A DNA stretch of 61,206 nt from the NCBI GenBank assembly GCA_029261895.1, contig JAJDAK010000026.1:1-61206 (forward strand). Reading direction: 5' to 3'. Below, one piece after another: positions 9,663-17,589 of this stretch (positions within the stretch are counted from its first letter, which is position 1; the number at the start of each line of letters is the position of its first letter). The position numbers and the translations under genes are program-made. Source of the DNA: Deltaproteobacteria bacterium (GTDB lineage: Bacteria > Myxococcota_A > UBA9160 > SZUA-336). The notes beneath the pieces were generated by a model. That model had not been told where the DNA came from. It searched no databases and saw only the letters and a program-made list of their open reading frames with translations.

Positions 9663-10974
9663 CGCTCGGTACTCCGTACTGGATAAAGTTCCAAACAAAC
9701 ATCAGCACCCCAAGGGTCAATAGGCAGGCAGCCAGAATCAAGCCAGCGAAATGTACTTCGATGGCCTCTTGAACCGCTAGAAAGTCCATGCCGATCTTGC
9801 GTTCCATGTATACCTGGGCAATCCCCGCGACGGCGAACGCACCCGTCATGCCGATCATTCCGACGTTTGAAGTCCAGAATGCCCATTCCGGTACCCAGCC
9901 ATCGAATAATTTACGGCCGGTCATCTGTGGCATAGCGTAAGAAATCATTCCAAGTACCAGCATCACGTACGCGCCCCAAAACGCCATGTGACCATGCATC
10001 GCAGTGATGAGGGTCCCATGAGTCCAAAGGTTGACCTGAGGCAGTGTATGGGCGAAGCCGAGAAAGCCCGCGCCAACAAATGACATCACACCGCAACCTA
10101 CGGTCCAGAAGAGTGCGATTCGATTGGGGTGACGCATGCCACCCCGTCGCGCCATGGTGACTGCGTAGAGCGCCATGCCTAAGAAGGCGAGCGGCTCGAG
10201 CGCGGAGAATACGCCGCCGACAATGAGCCAGTACTCTGGGGCACCGATGTAGTAGTAGTGATGCCCCGTTCCAAGAATTCCAGACAAAAACGTAAAGCCA
10301 ACGATGATGTAGAGCCACTTTTCGATTACTTCGCGATCGATACCAGTGAGCTTGATGAGCAGGTAGGCCATGATGCCGCCCATGATCAGTTCCCAGACAC
10401 CCTCAACCCAGAGATGGACGACCCACCAACGAAAATAGGAGTCGATAACCTGGCTTTCGAACGTGATCATGCCGGGGAGATAGAGCAGGGCAGCGGCGGT
10501 GAGTCCCAATAGCAGCACGCTTCCCGTGGTCGTAAACCGCTCGCTCCGTAGTGCCGTCATACCGATGTTGAAAATGAACAGCAGTACATCGATGACGACC
10601 AAGTAGTCGAGCGGGCGAGGTATTTCGAGAAACTTACGACCTTCCCACCAACCGAATTGAAAGCCGATGAGAGCGATTACGCCAACGATGACGAGCGCTG
10701 CCCACTGCAGCACCGCGAGTTTTTCGCTGTAAAGTTTCCGGTCAGCTTCTTCAGGCACGATGTAGTACGCCGCACCCATGAAACCTGAAAGCAACCATAG
10801 GACAAGCAGGTTGATATGAGAGGTTCGCGCGGCATTGAACGGGATGATTTCATGGAGCACGTCGTAGCCCATGTGGGCGAAACCCATGATGAACCCAAAG
10901 ATGATTTGCAAGACGAAGAGTGCAAGCGACGTAGCGAAAAAAAGATACGCGACACGCTGGGATCGAAACTTCAT
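9640..10974 (-). CDS. norB: NorB, nitric oxide reductase cytochrome b subunit
   Basis: Catalytic subunit of cytochrome c-dependent NO reductase (2 NO + 2 e- + 2 H+ to N2O + H2O), in the inner membrane. The 444-residue protein has about 12 membrane helices. Diagnostic residues are present: HLWVEGVWE (FeB His and the conserved Glu), GTGHHYYYIG (His pair), and HGHMAFWGAY (heme ligands). It lacks the long N-terminal quinol-oxidase-like extension of qNor, so it is the cNor type and depends on NorC. The start has GGGAG 6 nt upstream and is 10 bp after the norC stop. Nothing looks truncated: the length is slightly below the usual 450-470, and I see no missing helix. Confidence 0.96.
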   Translation of the reverse strand: MKFRSQRVAYLFFATSLALFVLQIIFGFIMGFAHMGYDVLHEIIPFNAARTSHINLLVLWLLSGFMGAAYYIVPEEADRKLYSEKLAVLQWAALVIVGVIALIGFQFGWWEGRKFLEIPRPLDYLVVIDVLLFIFNIGMTALRSERFTTTGSVLLLGLTAAALLYLPGMITFESQVIDSYFRWWVVHLWVEGVWELIMGGIMAYLLIKLTGIDREVIEKWLYIIVGFTFLSGILGTGHHYYYIGAPEYWLIVGGVFSALEPLAFLGMALYAVTMARRGGMRHPNRIALFWTVGCGVMSFVGAGFLGFAHTLPQVNLWTHGTLITAMHGHMAFWGAYVMLVLGMISYAMPQMTGRKLFDGWVPEWAFWTSNVGMIGMTGAFAVAGIAQVYMERKIGMDFLAVQEAIEVHFAGLILAACLLTLGVLMFVWNFIQYGVPSDEAIRDS

Positions 10975-10984
10975 GGTCGACTCC

Positions 10985-11674
10985 CTATTTCAGTGTGAGC
11001 AACCACTCAACCAGTTCGGTTCGAGTGGCGTCAGAGAGGTTTAGATTCGGCATCGCGGTACCCGGTTTGACGCTGGGTGGATCGGCAAGCCAGAGGTCGA
11101 GCTCGTTTCGGGTGTAGCGTTGACCGACACTGTCCAACGCAGGCCCCACGTTGCCGCCATTTCCTTGAAACGCATGACAGGCGACGCATACGTTATTGAA
11201 GTATGCGGGTGGCTCCGATGCCGATGTAGCGGCCACCGATGTGATGGTCGTGGCCGGCATAAGGTCCGGTTCGGGCGGAAACCCGTTGGTGTCGATTTCA
11301 CCGATCCAAGCGAGGAATGCAATGACATCCTCAATATCTTGATCGCTGAAATCGTATTTGACCATGCGGCGCTGTCCGGGAAACATGGCCTCGGGGTCGC
11401 GTAAAAATACTGAGATCCACTCTTTACCGCGTCGGTCGACGACTTTTGTGAGCTCGGGCGCATAGTAAGCACCTTCCCCAAGAATGGTGTGGCAGCCCAT
11501 ACAATTCTCGGCTTCCCAGATTTGCTTCCCATGGATGACCGACTTGGTAAGGTTCTCCGTATGTTGCCTCGGATCGATATTTGCGACGGTATCGACCGTA
11601 AGCAGGATGAAAATGGTCGAAAAAAATATGGTGCCGCCAATGAAGAAGAGTCTCGCTTGAGATTTCGACAGCAT
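10985..11674 (-). CDS. norC: NorC, nitric oxide reductase cytochrome c subunit with additional C-terminal heme domain
   Basis: Electron-entry subunit of NorBC. Residues ~9-30 form the single membrane anchor; the canonical NorC domain follows with CMGCH (C58/C61/H62), GEGAYYAPELTKVVDRRG and RRMVKY (Met104 as likely axial ligand). The usual NorC ends near residue 150. Here a short Ala/Ser/Thr-rich linker leads to a second complete class I cytochrome c domain with CVACH (C163/C166/H167) and Met208 in GTAMPN. The protein is therefore 229 residues with two hemes. Strong Shine-Dalgarno AGGGGG before the ATG. It is first in norCBQD, about 40 nt after the predicted sigma-54 start site. The second domain is the odd feature; it could mediate docking to an electron donor. 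Confidence 0.95.
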   Translation of the reverse strand: MLSKSQARLFFIGGTIFFSTIFILLTVDTVANIDPRQHTENLTKSVIHGKQIWEAENCMGCHTILGEGAYYAPELTKVVDRRGKEWISVFLRDPEAMFPGQRRMVKYDFSDQDIEDVIAFLAWIGEIDTNGFPPEPDLMPATTITSVAATSASEPPAYFNNVCVACHAFQGNGGNVGPALDSVGQRYTRNELDLWLADPPSVKPGTAMPNLNLSDATRTELVEWLLTLK

Positions 11675-11724
11675 CTATCCCCCTTTGTAATCGATCCATA
11701 CTGAGTCGATCGGTCTCCCTGCAA

Positions 11725-11740
11725 AGCAAGACTGGGACCA
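11725..11740 (-). promoter_or_regulatory. Predicted sigma-54 (-24/-12) promoter of norCBQD
   Basis: Read on the minus strand the element is TGGTCCC-N4-TTGCT. The -24 GG (11739-11738) and -12 GC (11727-11726) are exactly 10 bp apart, the invariant spacing for RpoN holoenzyme, and the TTGCT half matches the consensus fully. The predicted start near 11714 leaves a leader of about 40 nt with a good ribosome binding site before norC. Sequence match only; no experimental support. Confidence 0.6.
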
Positions 11741-11749
11741 TGTTCTAAA

Positions 11750-11765
11750 CAGACAATTCGCCACC
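11750..11765 (-). promoter_or_regulatory. Candidate activator site, copy 1 (GTGGCG-N3-TGTC)
   Basis: On the minus strand this reads GGTGGCGAATTGTCT. It shares GTGGCG-N3-YGYC with two further copies at 11779 and 11812 and lies just upstream of the predicted nor -24 box. Its position between two sigma-54 promoters suggests an enhancer site for the NtrC-type regulator encoded at 16216. Confidence 0.4.
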
Positions 11766-11778
11766 CGATTGGATGAAT

Positions 11779-11795
11779 TGTGGCGTCCTGTCTCG
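11779..11795 (+). promoter_or_regulatory. Candidate activator site, copy 2 (GTGGCG-N3-TGTC)
   Basis: Reads TGTGGCGTCCTGTCTCG. Same core as copies 1 and 3. Its start is 33 bp (about three helical turns) from copy 3 in the same orientation, which would place bound dimers on the same face of the DNA. Confidence 0.4.
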
Positions 11796-11811
11796 ATTGG
11801 TCACTGTTGAC

Positions 11812-11828
11812 TGTGGCGAAACGCGACA
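11812..11828 (+). promoter_or_regulatory. Candidate activator site, copy 3 (near-perfect dyad)
   Basis: Reads TGTGGCGAAACGCGACA. This copy is a dyad: TGTnGCG, a 3-bp centre, CGCnACA, with only one mismatched pair. It is centred about 48 bp upstream of the predicted nirK -24 box. As the most symmetric copy it is the best candidate for the strongest site. Confidence 0.45.
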
Positions 11829-11866
11829 TAATCCCTCCGCGCTGTGCGTTCTGAGGCTTACGATGC

Positions 11867-11882
11867 TGGCATCGCTCTTGCT
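11867..11882 (+). promoter_or_regulatory. Predicted sigma-54 (-24/-12) promoter of nirK
   Basis: Reads TGGCATC-N4-TTGCT. GG (11868-11869) and GC (11880-11881) are separated by exactly 10 bp. Both halves are close to the RpoN consensus TGGCACG-N4-TTGCW. The predicted start near 11893 gives a leader of about 30 nt to nirK. No FNR/DNR-type TTGAT-N4-ATCAA box is visible in this region, unlike many denitrifiers. Confidence 0.65.
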
Positions 11883-11919
11883 CTGCTTCCCGGTTTGAAC
11901 TTGGGTTTCGAACGGGGAG

Positions 11920-13338
11920 ATGAATGTGAGAGTTTCGATTTTGATTACGATCGCCTGGTTGTTTTTGGCCACGATGCTTCCGGCTACGCATGTCAGCCAC
12001 GCGGCTGAAGTTAAGGGTGAAGAGCACGCCGTACTTACTGCGGCCCCGAGTGTGCCTCCACTGATTACGCGTAAGCATTCGACGAAGGTGATCGTTGAGC
12101 TCGAAGTGCGGGAACGCGTAGGCACGATCGCTGAAGGGGTCGAGTACACGTTCTGGACGTTCGGTGGAACTGTCCCGGGTCGGTTCATTCGTGTCCGCGA
12201 AGGTGACCAAGTGGAATTCCACCTAAAAAATCATCCCGACAACAAAGTTCCGCATAACATTGACCTACATGCGGTGACGGGTCCTGGGGGGGGCGCAACC
12301 TCGTCGTTTACGCCGCCCGGCCACGAATCCATCTTTTCTTTCGCAGCACTCAATCCGGGATTGTACGTGTACCACTGCGCGACGGCTCCCGTAGGGATGC
12401 ACATCGCCAACGGCATGTACGGCCTTATTCTGGTGGATTCCAAGAAAGGCCTGCCGAAAGTCGACCGTGAATACTATGTGATGCAGGGTGACTTCTACAC
12501 CGTCGGCAGCAACGGTGATACGGGATTGCAGACGTTCTCCATGGAGAAGGCGCTGCGAGAGGATGCAGAGTACGTCGTTTTCAACGGGTCGGTCGGTGCG
12601 CTCACTGGAGACCATGCACTGCAGGCCGAAGTGGGTGAAACCGTTCGACTCTACGTGGGCAACGGTGGACCGAATCTTGTTTCGTCGTTTCATGTGATCG
12701 GCGAGATCTTCGATGAGGTACGCATCGAAGCCGGGGACGCGATCAATCGCAACGTGCAGACGACACTGGTGCCGGCTGGCGGTGCCGCGATTGTTGACTT
12801 CAAGGTCGATGTTCCCGGCACTTTTATTCTGGTCGACCACTCGATTTTTCGTGCCTTCAACAAGGGCGCGCTCGGTATGCTCAAGGTTACCGGCAAGCCG
12901 AATACCGCGGTCTATTCGGGTCAGCAGGATCAACGCATCTATTTACCCGAAGGTGGGGCGGTGCAAACGACACCCGAGCCAGCACCCAAGCCAAAGCTTG
13001 CAGCCAACAAGGCCGAGCGGATCGAGATGGGTCGCGGCGCTTATCAGACAAACTGTGTCGCATGTCATCAAGCCGATGGTCAAGGCATCGCTGGCGCGTT
13101 CCCGCCGCTCGCGAAGTCTGATTATCTCAATGCGGATGTGAACCGGGCAATTGATACGGTGCTGAGCGGGCTACAGGGAGAGATCACAGTCAACGGCGAA
13201 CCGTACAATAACGTGATGCCAAGCCTGGGTTTATCGGATGAGAAGATCGCGAACATTCTGACCTACGTCCTAAATTCCTGGGACAACGATGGTGGCGAAG
13301 TGTCGCCGGCGCAGGTCTCGAAGCGACGTAAGAAGTAG
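11920..13338 (+). CDS. nirK: Copper nitrite reductase NirK fused to cytochrome c
   Basis: Periplasmic NO-forming nitrite reductase. After a signal peptide (to about residue 29, SHAAE) come two cupredoxin domains with all copper ligands: type 1 His112, Cys153, His161, Met166; type 2 His117, His152, His307; catalytic Asp115 (HNIDLH) and His258 (FHVIG). From about residue 345 a Pro-rich linker leads to a cytochrome c domain with CVACH (C379/C382/H383) and a Met in NNVMPSLG. This is the heme-tethered NirK type known from Ralstonia-like enzymes. Start: GGGGAG abuts the ATG at 11920, whereas a GTG at 11926 has ideal 6-nt spacing; either gives the same mature protein. The gene sits behind a predicted sigma-54 promoter and is followed directly by nirV. 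Confidence 0.96.
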   Translation: MNVRVSILITIAWLFLATMLPATHVSHAAEVKGEEHAVLTAAPSVPPLITRKHSTKVIVELEVRERVGTIAEGVEYTFWTFGGTVPGRFIRVREGDQVEFHLKNHPDNKVPHNIDLHAVTGPGGGATSSFTPPGHESIFSFAALNPGLYVYHCATAPVGMHIANGMYGLILVDSKKGLPKVDREYYVMQGDFYTVGSNGDTGLQTFSMEKALREDAEYVVFNGSVGALTGDHALQAEVGETVRLYVGNGGPNLVSSFHVIGEIFDEVRIEAGDAINRNVQTTLVPAGGAAIVDFKVDVPGTFILVDHSIFRAFNKGALGMLKVTGKPNTAVYSGQQDQRIYLPEGGAVQTTPEPAPKPKLAANKAERIEMGRGAYQTNCVACHQADGQGIAGAFPPLAKSDYLNADVNRAIDTVLSGLQGEITVNGEPYNNVMPSLGLSDEKIANILTYVLNSWDNDGGEVSPAQVSKRRKK

Positions 13339-14124
13339 GTGAAACTGCTGAGCGCGGGATGGCTGATCCTCGGTACGCTCAGCGCGTTTGGGGCCGGTGC
13401 CGCGTCGCGGGAGATGAGTGAGATTCCGGGTGGCGTGTATCGGCCTCAATATGGAACCAAGGATGAGCAGGTTGAGGTCGAGTCCTTTGTGCTGGACAAC
13501 TATGCGGTAACGAATGCCGACTATCTTGAGTTTGTTACCGAGAATCCGCGCTGGCGAAAATCGCAGACGCCACAGATTTTTGCAGACGCGGCTTATCTCA
13601 AGCATTGGATCGCAGACCTGGATCCCGGCCCCGACTCGGGGCCCGAAGGAATGAGTCCGGTTACGAATGTGAGTTGGTTCGCCGCTCGCGCGTACTGTCG
13701 TTGGTCGGGGAGTCGCTTGCCTACGTTGGCGGAGTGGGAGTTTGCGGCGCGCGCCAGCGAGTCGAAGCCCGACGCGATTGGCGACGTGGACTTTCGGCAG
13801 CGAATTTTGGATTGGTACGCAAAGCCCGCGAAGCCACCGCTCCCCAAGGTGACCGATGGTTTTATCAATGTGTACGGCGTGACGGGATTGCACGGCCTTG
13901 TTTGGGAGTGGGTGAGTGATTGGAACTCGGTACTCCTGACCGGAGAATCACGCGTTGATGCCGGGCTTGAACGCCAATTGTTCTGCGCGGGCGCATCGGC
14001 GGGGTCCGCAGATCCCAGCGACTACGCCGCGTTCTTACGTTTTGCAATGCGTGCCAGTCTCCAGGCCGACTATGCCGTCGGTAATCTGGGTTTTCGCTGT
14101 GCCAAAGATAGGAGTCCAAATTGA
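13339..14124 (+). CDS. nirV: NirV-like exported SUMF1/formylglycine-generating-enzyme-family protein
   Basis: A 261-residue protein with a signal peptide (GTLSAFGAGAA) and a SUMF1/C-type-lectin-like fold: IPGGVYRP at the start, VTNVSWFAARAYCRWSGSRLPTLAEWEFAAR in two parts, GLVWEWVSDW and a terminal GNLGFRCA. Family knowledge: NirV accompanies nirK in several denitrifiers; its exact role is unsettled, with a copper-site maturation or accessory role suspected. The start is a GTG that directly follows the nirK stop (TAG GTG), so translation is coupled. It is not expected to be a true sulfatase-activating enzyme: no paired active-site cysteines are visible in the C-terminal region. Confidence 0.85.
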   Translation: MKLLSAGWLILGTLSAFGAGAASREMSEIPGGVYRPQYGTKDEQVEVESFVLDNYAVTNADYLEFVTENPRWRKSQTPQIFADAAYLKHWIADLDPGPDSGPEGMSPVTNVSWFAARAYCRWSGSRLPTLAEWEFAARASESKPDAIGDVDFRQRILDWYAKPAKPPLPKVTDGFINVYGVTGLHGLVWEWVSDWNSVLLTGESRVDAGLERQLFCAGASAGSADPSDYAAFLRFAMRASLQADYAVGNLGFRCAKDRSPN

Positions 14125-14732
14125 TGATACGCGAGGCTTGTATAATAGTGGCTATGTTCAGCATCGCAGCTTGTGGTGGATCGTCGGAGCATGAACACAG
14201 TGCGCACGACCATGCCGACATGCCTGCGGCTGCGCCAACGGGACATTCGATTTTTCATTTGGGTTCCAAGTGGATGACGCATGGGAATGATGAAGTTCGA
14301 TTGAACGCGTTGGCGGGCAAGGCGCATGTCATTGCGATGGTATACAGCAGTTGCGAAGTGGCTTGCCCACGGATCATTGCAGATATGCATGAGATCAAGG
14401 ACAAAGCGTCGATTGATCCGAGTGAACTCGGCTTTGTACTTGTCTCGATTGACCCCGACCGCGACACACCCGACCATCTCGCCAAATTCGCAGAACGTAC
14501 GGGTTTGGACGAGTCCGCGTGGACGCTCTTGACGAGTCAGGACGACAATGTGCGGGAACTCGCCGCGGTTCTCGGGGTCCGATATCGCCGTGTGAGCGAA
14601 ACCGACTTTGCCCACTCCAACATCATATCTCTGATCAATACCGATGGTGAGGTGGTACATCAGCAGATGGGTCTCGGTAGCGCAAGCGATGAAATGGTCT
14701 CAGCGATTCATTCACTCATCCACGGTGCGTAA
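14121..14732 (+). CDS. SCO1/SenC-family lipoprotein (copper chaperone)
   Basis: A 203-residue thioredoxin-fold protein with a lipobox (SIAAC, Cys18), then a His-rich stretch (EHEHSAHDHADM) that could bind copper. The SCO copper site is intact: CEVAC (Cys78/Cys82) and the distal His165 (DFAHSN). Family knowledge: SCO proteins deliver copper or reduce cysteines for cytochrome oxidase; near nirK they are plausible chaperones for the copper reductase. The ATG overlaps the nirV stop by 4 bp, so nirK-nirV-SCO is one translationally coupled operon. No strong terminator follows. Confidence 0.9.
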   Translation: MMIREACIIVAMFSIAACGGSSEHEHSAHDHADMPAAAPTGHSIFHLGSKWMTHGNDEVRLNALAGKAHVIAMVYSSCEVACPRIIADMHEIKDKASIDPSELGFVLVSIDPDRDTPDHLAKFAERTGLDESAWTLLTSQDDNVRELAAVLGVRYRRVSETDFAHSNIISLINTDGEVVHQQMGLGSASDEMVSAIHSLIHGA

Positions 14733-14782
14733 GCTGGTGTTTCCTGCTGACCCGCTGCGCGCGGCTCATCGTAGATGCCGAC

Positions 14783-14810
14783 TTGACCTGCGCCCTTCAG
14801 CCCGGATACT
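14783..14810 (+). promoter_or_regulatory. Possible sigma-70-type promoter for the globin-coupled kinase gene
   Basis: TTGACC at 14783-14788 and GATACT at 14805-14810, spacer 16 bp. The predicted start falls on or just next to the ATG at 14817, so the transcript would be nearly leaderless, or the true start is the GTG at 14829. Weak evidence. Confidence 0.3.
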
Positions 14811-14816
14811 GCGGGG

Positions 14817-16094
14817 ATGCGAGAAGGCGTGGACCTAGAGCGGCTCGAATATTTGCGCTGGAGCAAACAGGACGAAGAACGGCTCCGTGAGCTGCGGCCT
14901 GAGGTTGAGGCCCATGGGGATGCGCTCGTCGAGGCGTTCTATGAGCATCTCTTGGCTTTCGATGAGACACGGAAATTGATTCAGGATTCGTTCGTGCGTG
15001 AGCGCTTAAAGCAGTCACAACATAGGTATCTACTCAGTCTCCTGCCGCCAACACTCGATGCGGACTATCTTGAGGAGAGGTCGCGGATTGGCAAGACGCA
15101 TGTACGCATCGGATTGGGGCCTCGCTGGTATTTGGGTGCGTACTCGCTCTACTACTCGCTGCTTGCACCGCACGTCCAACGTGCGACGACCGGGGATCCA
15201 CTACGCCGGGAACAAACATTTTCTGCGCTGATCAAAGTTTTGATGCTCGATGCCCAGATTGCGATGGAGGCCTATATCGATTTGCGAGAACAGGATCTCG
15301 AGAAATTGAATTCTGAACTCGAGCGAATGAGCCGGAGTCTTGCTCACGAATATCAAGAGCAGACCGTGGAGTTACATGCGACGGAAGAACGCGCCAAAGC
15401 TGCGGAACACCTTGCGTCCCTTTCAACGTTGGCGGCGGGTTTGGCACACGAGGTGGGTACGCCCATGGGGGTAATTCGAGGCCATGCCGAACAGCTGGAA
15501 TCCGCCGCGACCGACGAGAGAAATCGCTGGCGCGCGCGCACGATTCGAGAGCAGGTCGACCGCGTATCGAACATCATTCACACGCTGCTCAATATTGCGA
15601 AACCCCGAGATGCAGTCCGGTGCGTCGTTGATTTGGCCGCAGTGTTGGAGGGTACGCTTCAATTCACCGCCGAGAATCTTCACAAAGCGAAGATCGAAAC
15701 TGAGTTTTCGATTCACGGTGACTTGCAGCTCGTCGGGGATCCGGATCGACTCCAGCAGCTGTTTTTGAATCTGGTATTGAATGCGGTCGACGCGATGCCG
15801 AGTGGGGGCGATCTCCTTGTTTCCGCTGAGCGTGTCGGCGCGGACCGAATCGTGGTTGTATTTGCCGATACGGGTCAGGGTCTGCCACCGAAGATGTTGG
15901 AACGGATTTTCGATCCATTTTTCACCACCAAACCAGCGGGGCAGGGGAATGGTTTAGGGCTGATGGTCGCGAAGGCGATCGTGGCGGATCACGGCGGCCA
16001 GATCGAGGTCGAGAGCGAACCCGGCCGGGGTGCAAAATTCCGTATTGATCTCCCCGTCCACGCTGAATTGGATCCGGGTTCCTCATCCCTCTGA
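14817..16094 (+). CDS. Globin-coupled sensor histidine kinase
   Basis: A 425-residue soluble kinase. Residues ~10-160 form a protoglobin (globin-coupled sensor) domain: the proximal heme ligand is probably His95 (RIGKTHVRIGLGPRWYLGAY) and Tyr42 (EAFYEHL) is a distal-pocket candidate, as in the Anaeromyxobacter globin-coupled kinase AfGcHK. A coiled coil at ~155-200 leads to HisKA with His211 (GLAHEVGTPMGVI), then HATPase with N-box (LNLVLNAVDAM), G1 (FADTGQGLPP), F-box (FDPFFTTKP) and G2 (GNGLGLMVAK). No membrane segment. Family knowledge: heme binding of O2, CO or NO sets kinase activity. It lies between the nirK operon and the sigma-54 regulator gene, so it is probably the gas sensor of that pair. 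The start is uncertain within 12 bp. Confidence 0.92.
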   Translation: MREGVDLERLEYLRWSKQDEERLRELRPEVEAHGDALVEAFYEHLLAFDETRKLIQDSFVRERLKQSQHRYLLSLLPPTLDADYLEERSRIGKTHVRIGLGPRWYLGAYSLYYSLLAPHVQRATTGDPLRREQTFSALIKVLMLDAQIAMEAYIDLREQDLEKLNSELERMSRSLAHEYQEQTVELHATEERAKAAEHLASLSTLAAGLAHEVGTPMGVIRGHAEQLESAATDERNRWRARTIREQVDRVSNIIHTLLNIAKPRDAVRCVVDLAAVLEGTLQFTAENLHKAKIETEFSIHGDLQLVGDPDRLQQLFLNLVLNAVDAMPSGGDLLVSAERVGADRIVVVFADTGQGLPPKMLERIFDPFFTTKPAGQGNGLGLMVAKAIVADHGGQIEVESEPGRGAKFRIDLPVHAELDPGSSSL

Positions 16095-16215
16095 GCTCGA
16101 TTCGCCTTTGGATGGGACTTTCTGGCACACTATGGCAATAGCTCACGCTCGTGCGGCTTCCAAATCGCTGCTGGCGGCGTTTTAGCTGGCACGGACTGTG
16201 CTTAGACAAGGATCC

Positions 16216-17589
16216 ATGATGCGCGCCAAAACCATACTTGTTGTCGACGACGACCAAGCGATGCAGGAAATGCTGGTCTCGCTGTTGGAAGATCACTCCT
16301 TTAAGGCCGCGAGTGCCGGCAGCGCGGAGGCTGCGCTGGACCTGATCCGAACATCCGACTACGACGCCGTGATTTCGGATATCCGAATGCCGGGCAAGGA
16401 TGGGGTGGAGCTACTGGGCGAGATCCGCGAGGCGAGGCCTGAGACGCCAGTCATATTGATGACGGCGTATGGGAGTATCGACTCGGCAGTCGCGGCGATG
16501 AAGGCGGGCGCATTCGATTACATCACCAAGCCGTTTCAACGCGACGAAGTCATGTTTGCTTTGGAACGCGCGTTTGCCCATCGATCTCTGGAAGAGGAGA
16601 ATCGACGCTTACGCCGAGCTGTCGATAAGACCGCTCGTTTTGGGGACTTGATCGGGAACAGCCCAGCGATGCGTGACACGTTTGCACTGATTCGTAAGAT
16701 CGCGAACACAGCAAACAACGTCCTTATTACCGGAGAAAGTGGAACCGGCAAGGAAGTTGTGGCACGAACCATCCACTTTAGTGGGCCACGCGCTAGTAAA
16801 CCCTTTATTCCGGTTAACTGTACGGCGATTCCTGAAGGACTGCTGGAAAGCGAACTCTTCGGTCATGTTCGTGGTGCATTTACCGGCGCCTATACAAGTA
16901 AACGCGGTCTCTTTGAGGAAGCCAAGGATGGCACGCTGTTCCTGGATGAAATTGGTGATCTAGGTCCGCTGATTCAGGCGAAATTGTTGCGGGTACTGCA
17001 AGATAGCGAGATACGCCCCGTCGGTGGCACTCAGAGCATGGTCGTCGACACCCGCGTGATCGCCGCAACGAATAAAGACTTGCGTGAAGAGATCAAGGCG
17101 GGTCGTTTCCGCCGTGATCTCTTCTATCGTCTCAACGTGATCCCCGTACATATCCCACCATTGCGAGAACGGCTCGAAGATATTCCACCGCTCGTGAACG
17201 CTTTCTTAGAAAAACACGCTTCAGGTGAAAAACGCACGGTCACGTCAGACGCGATGAAGTACCTGCTGCGACATAACTGGGAAGGTAACGCCCGTGAACT
17301 GGAGAATGCGATCGAGCGTGCATTGGTTCTTTCCGAGACAAATGCTCTCACCGCTGAGAGTTTGGCGACGGAAAATACAGATACTTTCGTGAAACCTCTG
17401 GAAGATTCGTTATTGCAGACGGCGCTGGATCGACGTATGACGCTGCGAGAACTTAGCGATCGCTACGTGGACGCGGTTTTAGAACTCGCAGATGGAAACA
17501 AGGTCCAAGCTGCCCGGATCCTCGGGATCAATCGGCGCACGTTGTATCGGCGCGGCGATGGGCACGAAGAGCAACCCGCGACGAGTTAG
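16216..17589 (+). CDS. NtrC-family sigma-54-dependent response regulator
   Basis: Receiver domain (KTILVVDDDQ; phosphoacceptor Asp55 in ISDIRMPG; TKPF switch Lys), then a sigma-54 AAA+ domain with Walker A GESGTGKE, the sigma-54-contacting GAFTGA loop and Walker B GTLFLDEIGDL, then a Fis-type HTH (NKVQAARILGINRRTLYRR). All parts are intact. The frame opens at a GTG at 16198, but ATGs at 16216 and 16219 fit better: AAGGA precedes them by 3 and 6 nt and the receiver begins at once. It follows the globin-coupled kinase gene by about 120 bp. With two sigma-54 promoters in front of nirK and norC, I infer that it activates denitrification genes. The C-terminus converges with and overlaps the aldo/keto reductase gene by 4 bp. 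Confidence 0.95.
   Translation: MMRAKTILVVDDDQAMQEMLVSLLEDHSFKAASAGSAEAALDLIRTSDYDAVISDIRMPGKDGVELLGEIREARPETPVILMTAYGSIDSAVAAMKAGAFDYITKPFQRDEVMFALERAFAHRSLEEENRRLRRAVDKTARFGDLIGNSPAMRDTFALIRKIANTANNVLITGESGTGKEVVARTIHFSGPRASKPFIPVNCTAIPEGLLESELFGHVRGAFTGAYTSKRGLFEEAKDGTLFLDEIGDLGPLIQAKLLRVLQDSEIRPVGGTQSMVVDTRVIAATNKDLREEIKAGRFRRDLFYRLNVIPVHIPPLRERLEDIPPLVNAFLEKHASGEKRTVTSDAMKYLLRHNWEGNARELENAIERALVLSETNALTAESLATENTDTFVKPLEDSLLQTALDRRMTLRELSDRYVDAVLELADGNKVQAARILGINRRTLYRRGDGHEEQPATS

Noticed and set aside
11675..11919. FNR/DNR-type boxes in the nir-nor gap
   Set aside because: I looked for TTGAT-N4-ATCAA-like dyads and found none; the clear elements are of the sigma-54 type.
11041..12222. 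Long minus-strand open frames across norC and the nir promoter region
   Set aside because: They cross the promoter region and overlap norC and nirK in other frames; composition is unlike a protein and there is no ribosome site.
13339..14124. NirV as the maturase for the sulfatase at the left edge
   Set aside because: NirV is coupled to nirK and lacks a recognisable pair of active-site cysteines; the sulfatase lies 13 kb away.
16187..16202. Sigma-54-like TGGCACG-N4-GTGCT just before the response regulator gene
   Set aside because: Spacing is correct, but the start site would fall about 3 nt before the ATG and would exclude the ribosome site from the transcript, and the -12 half has a mismatch. 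Autoregulation is possible but not supported.
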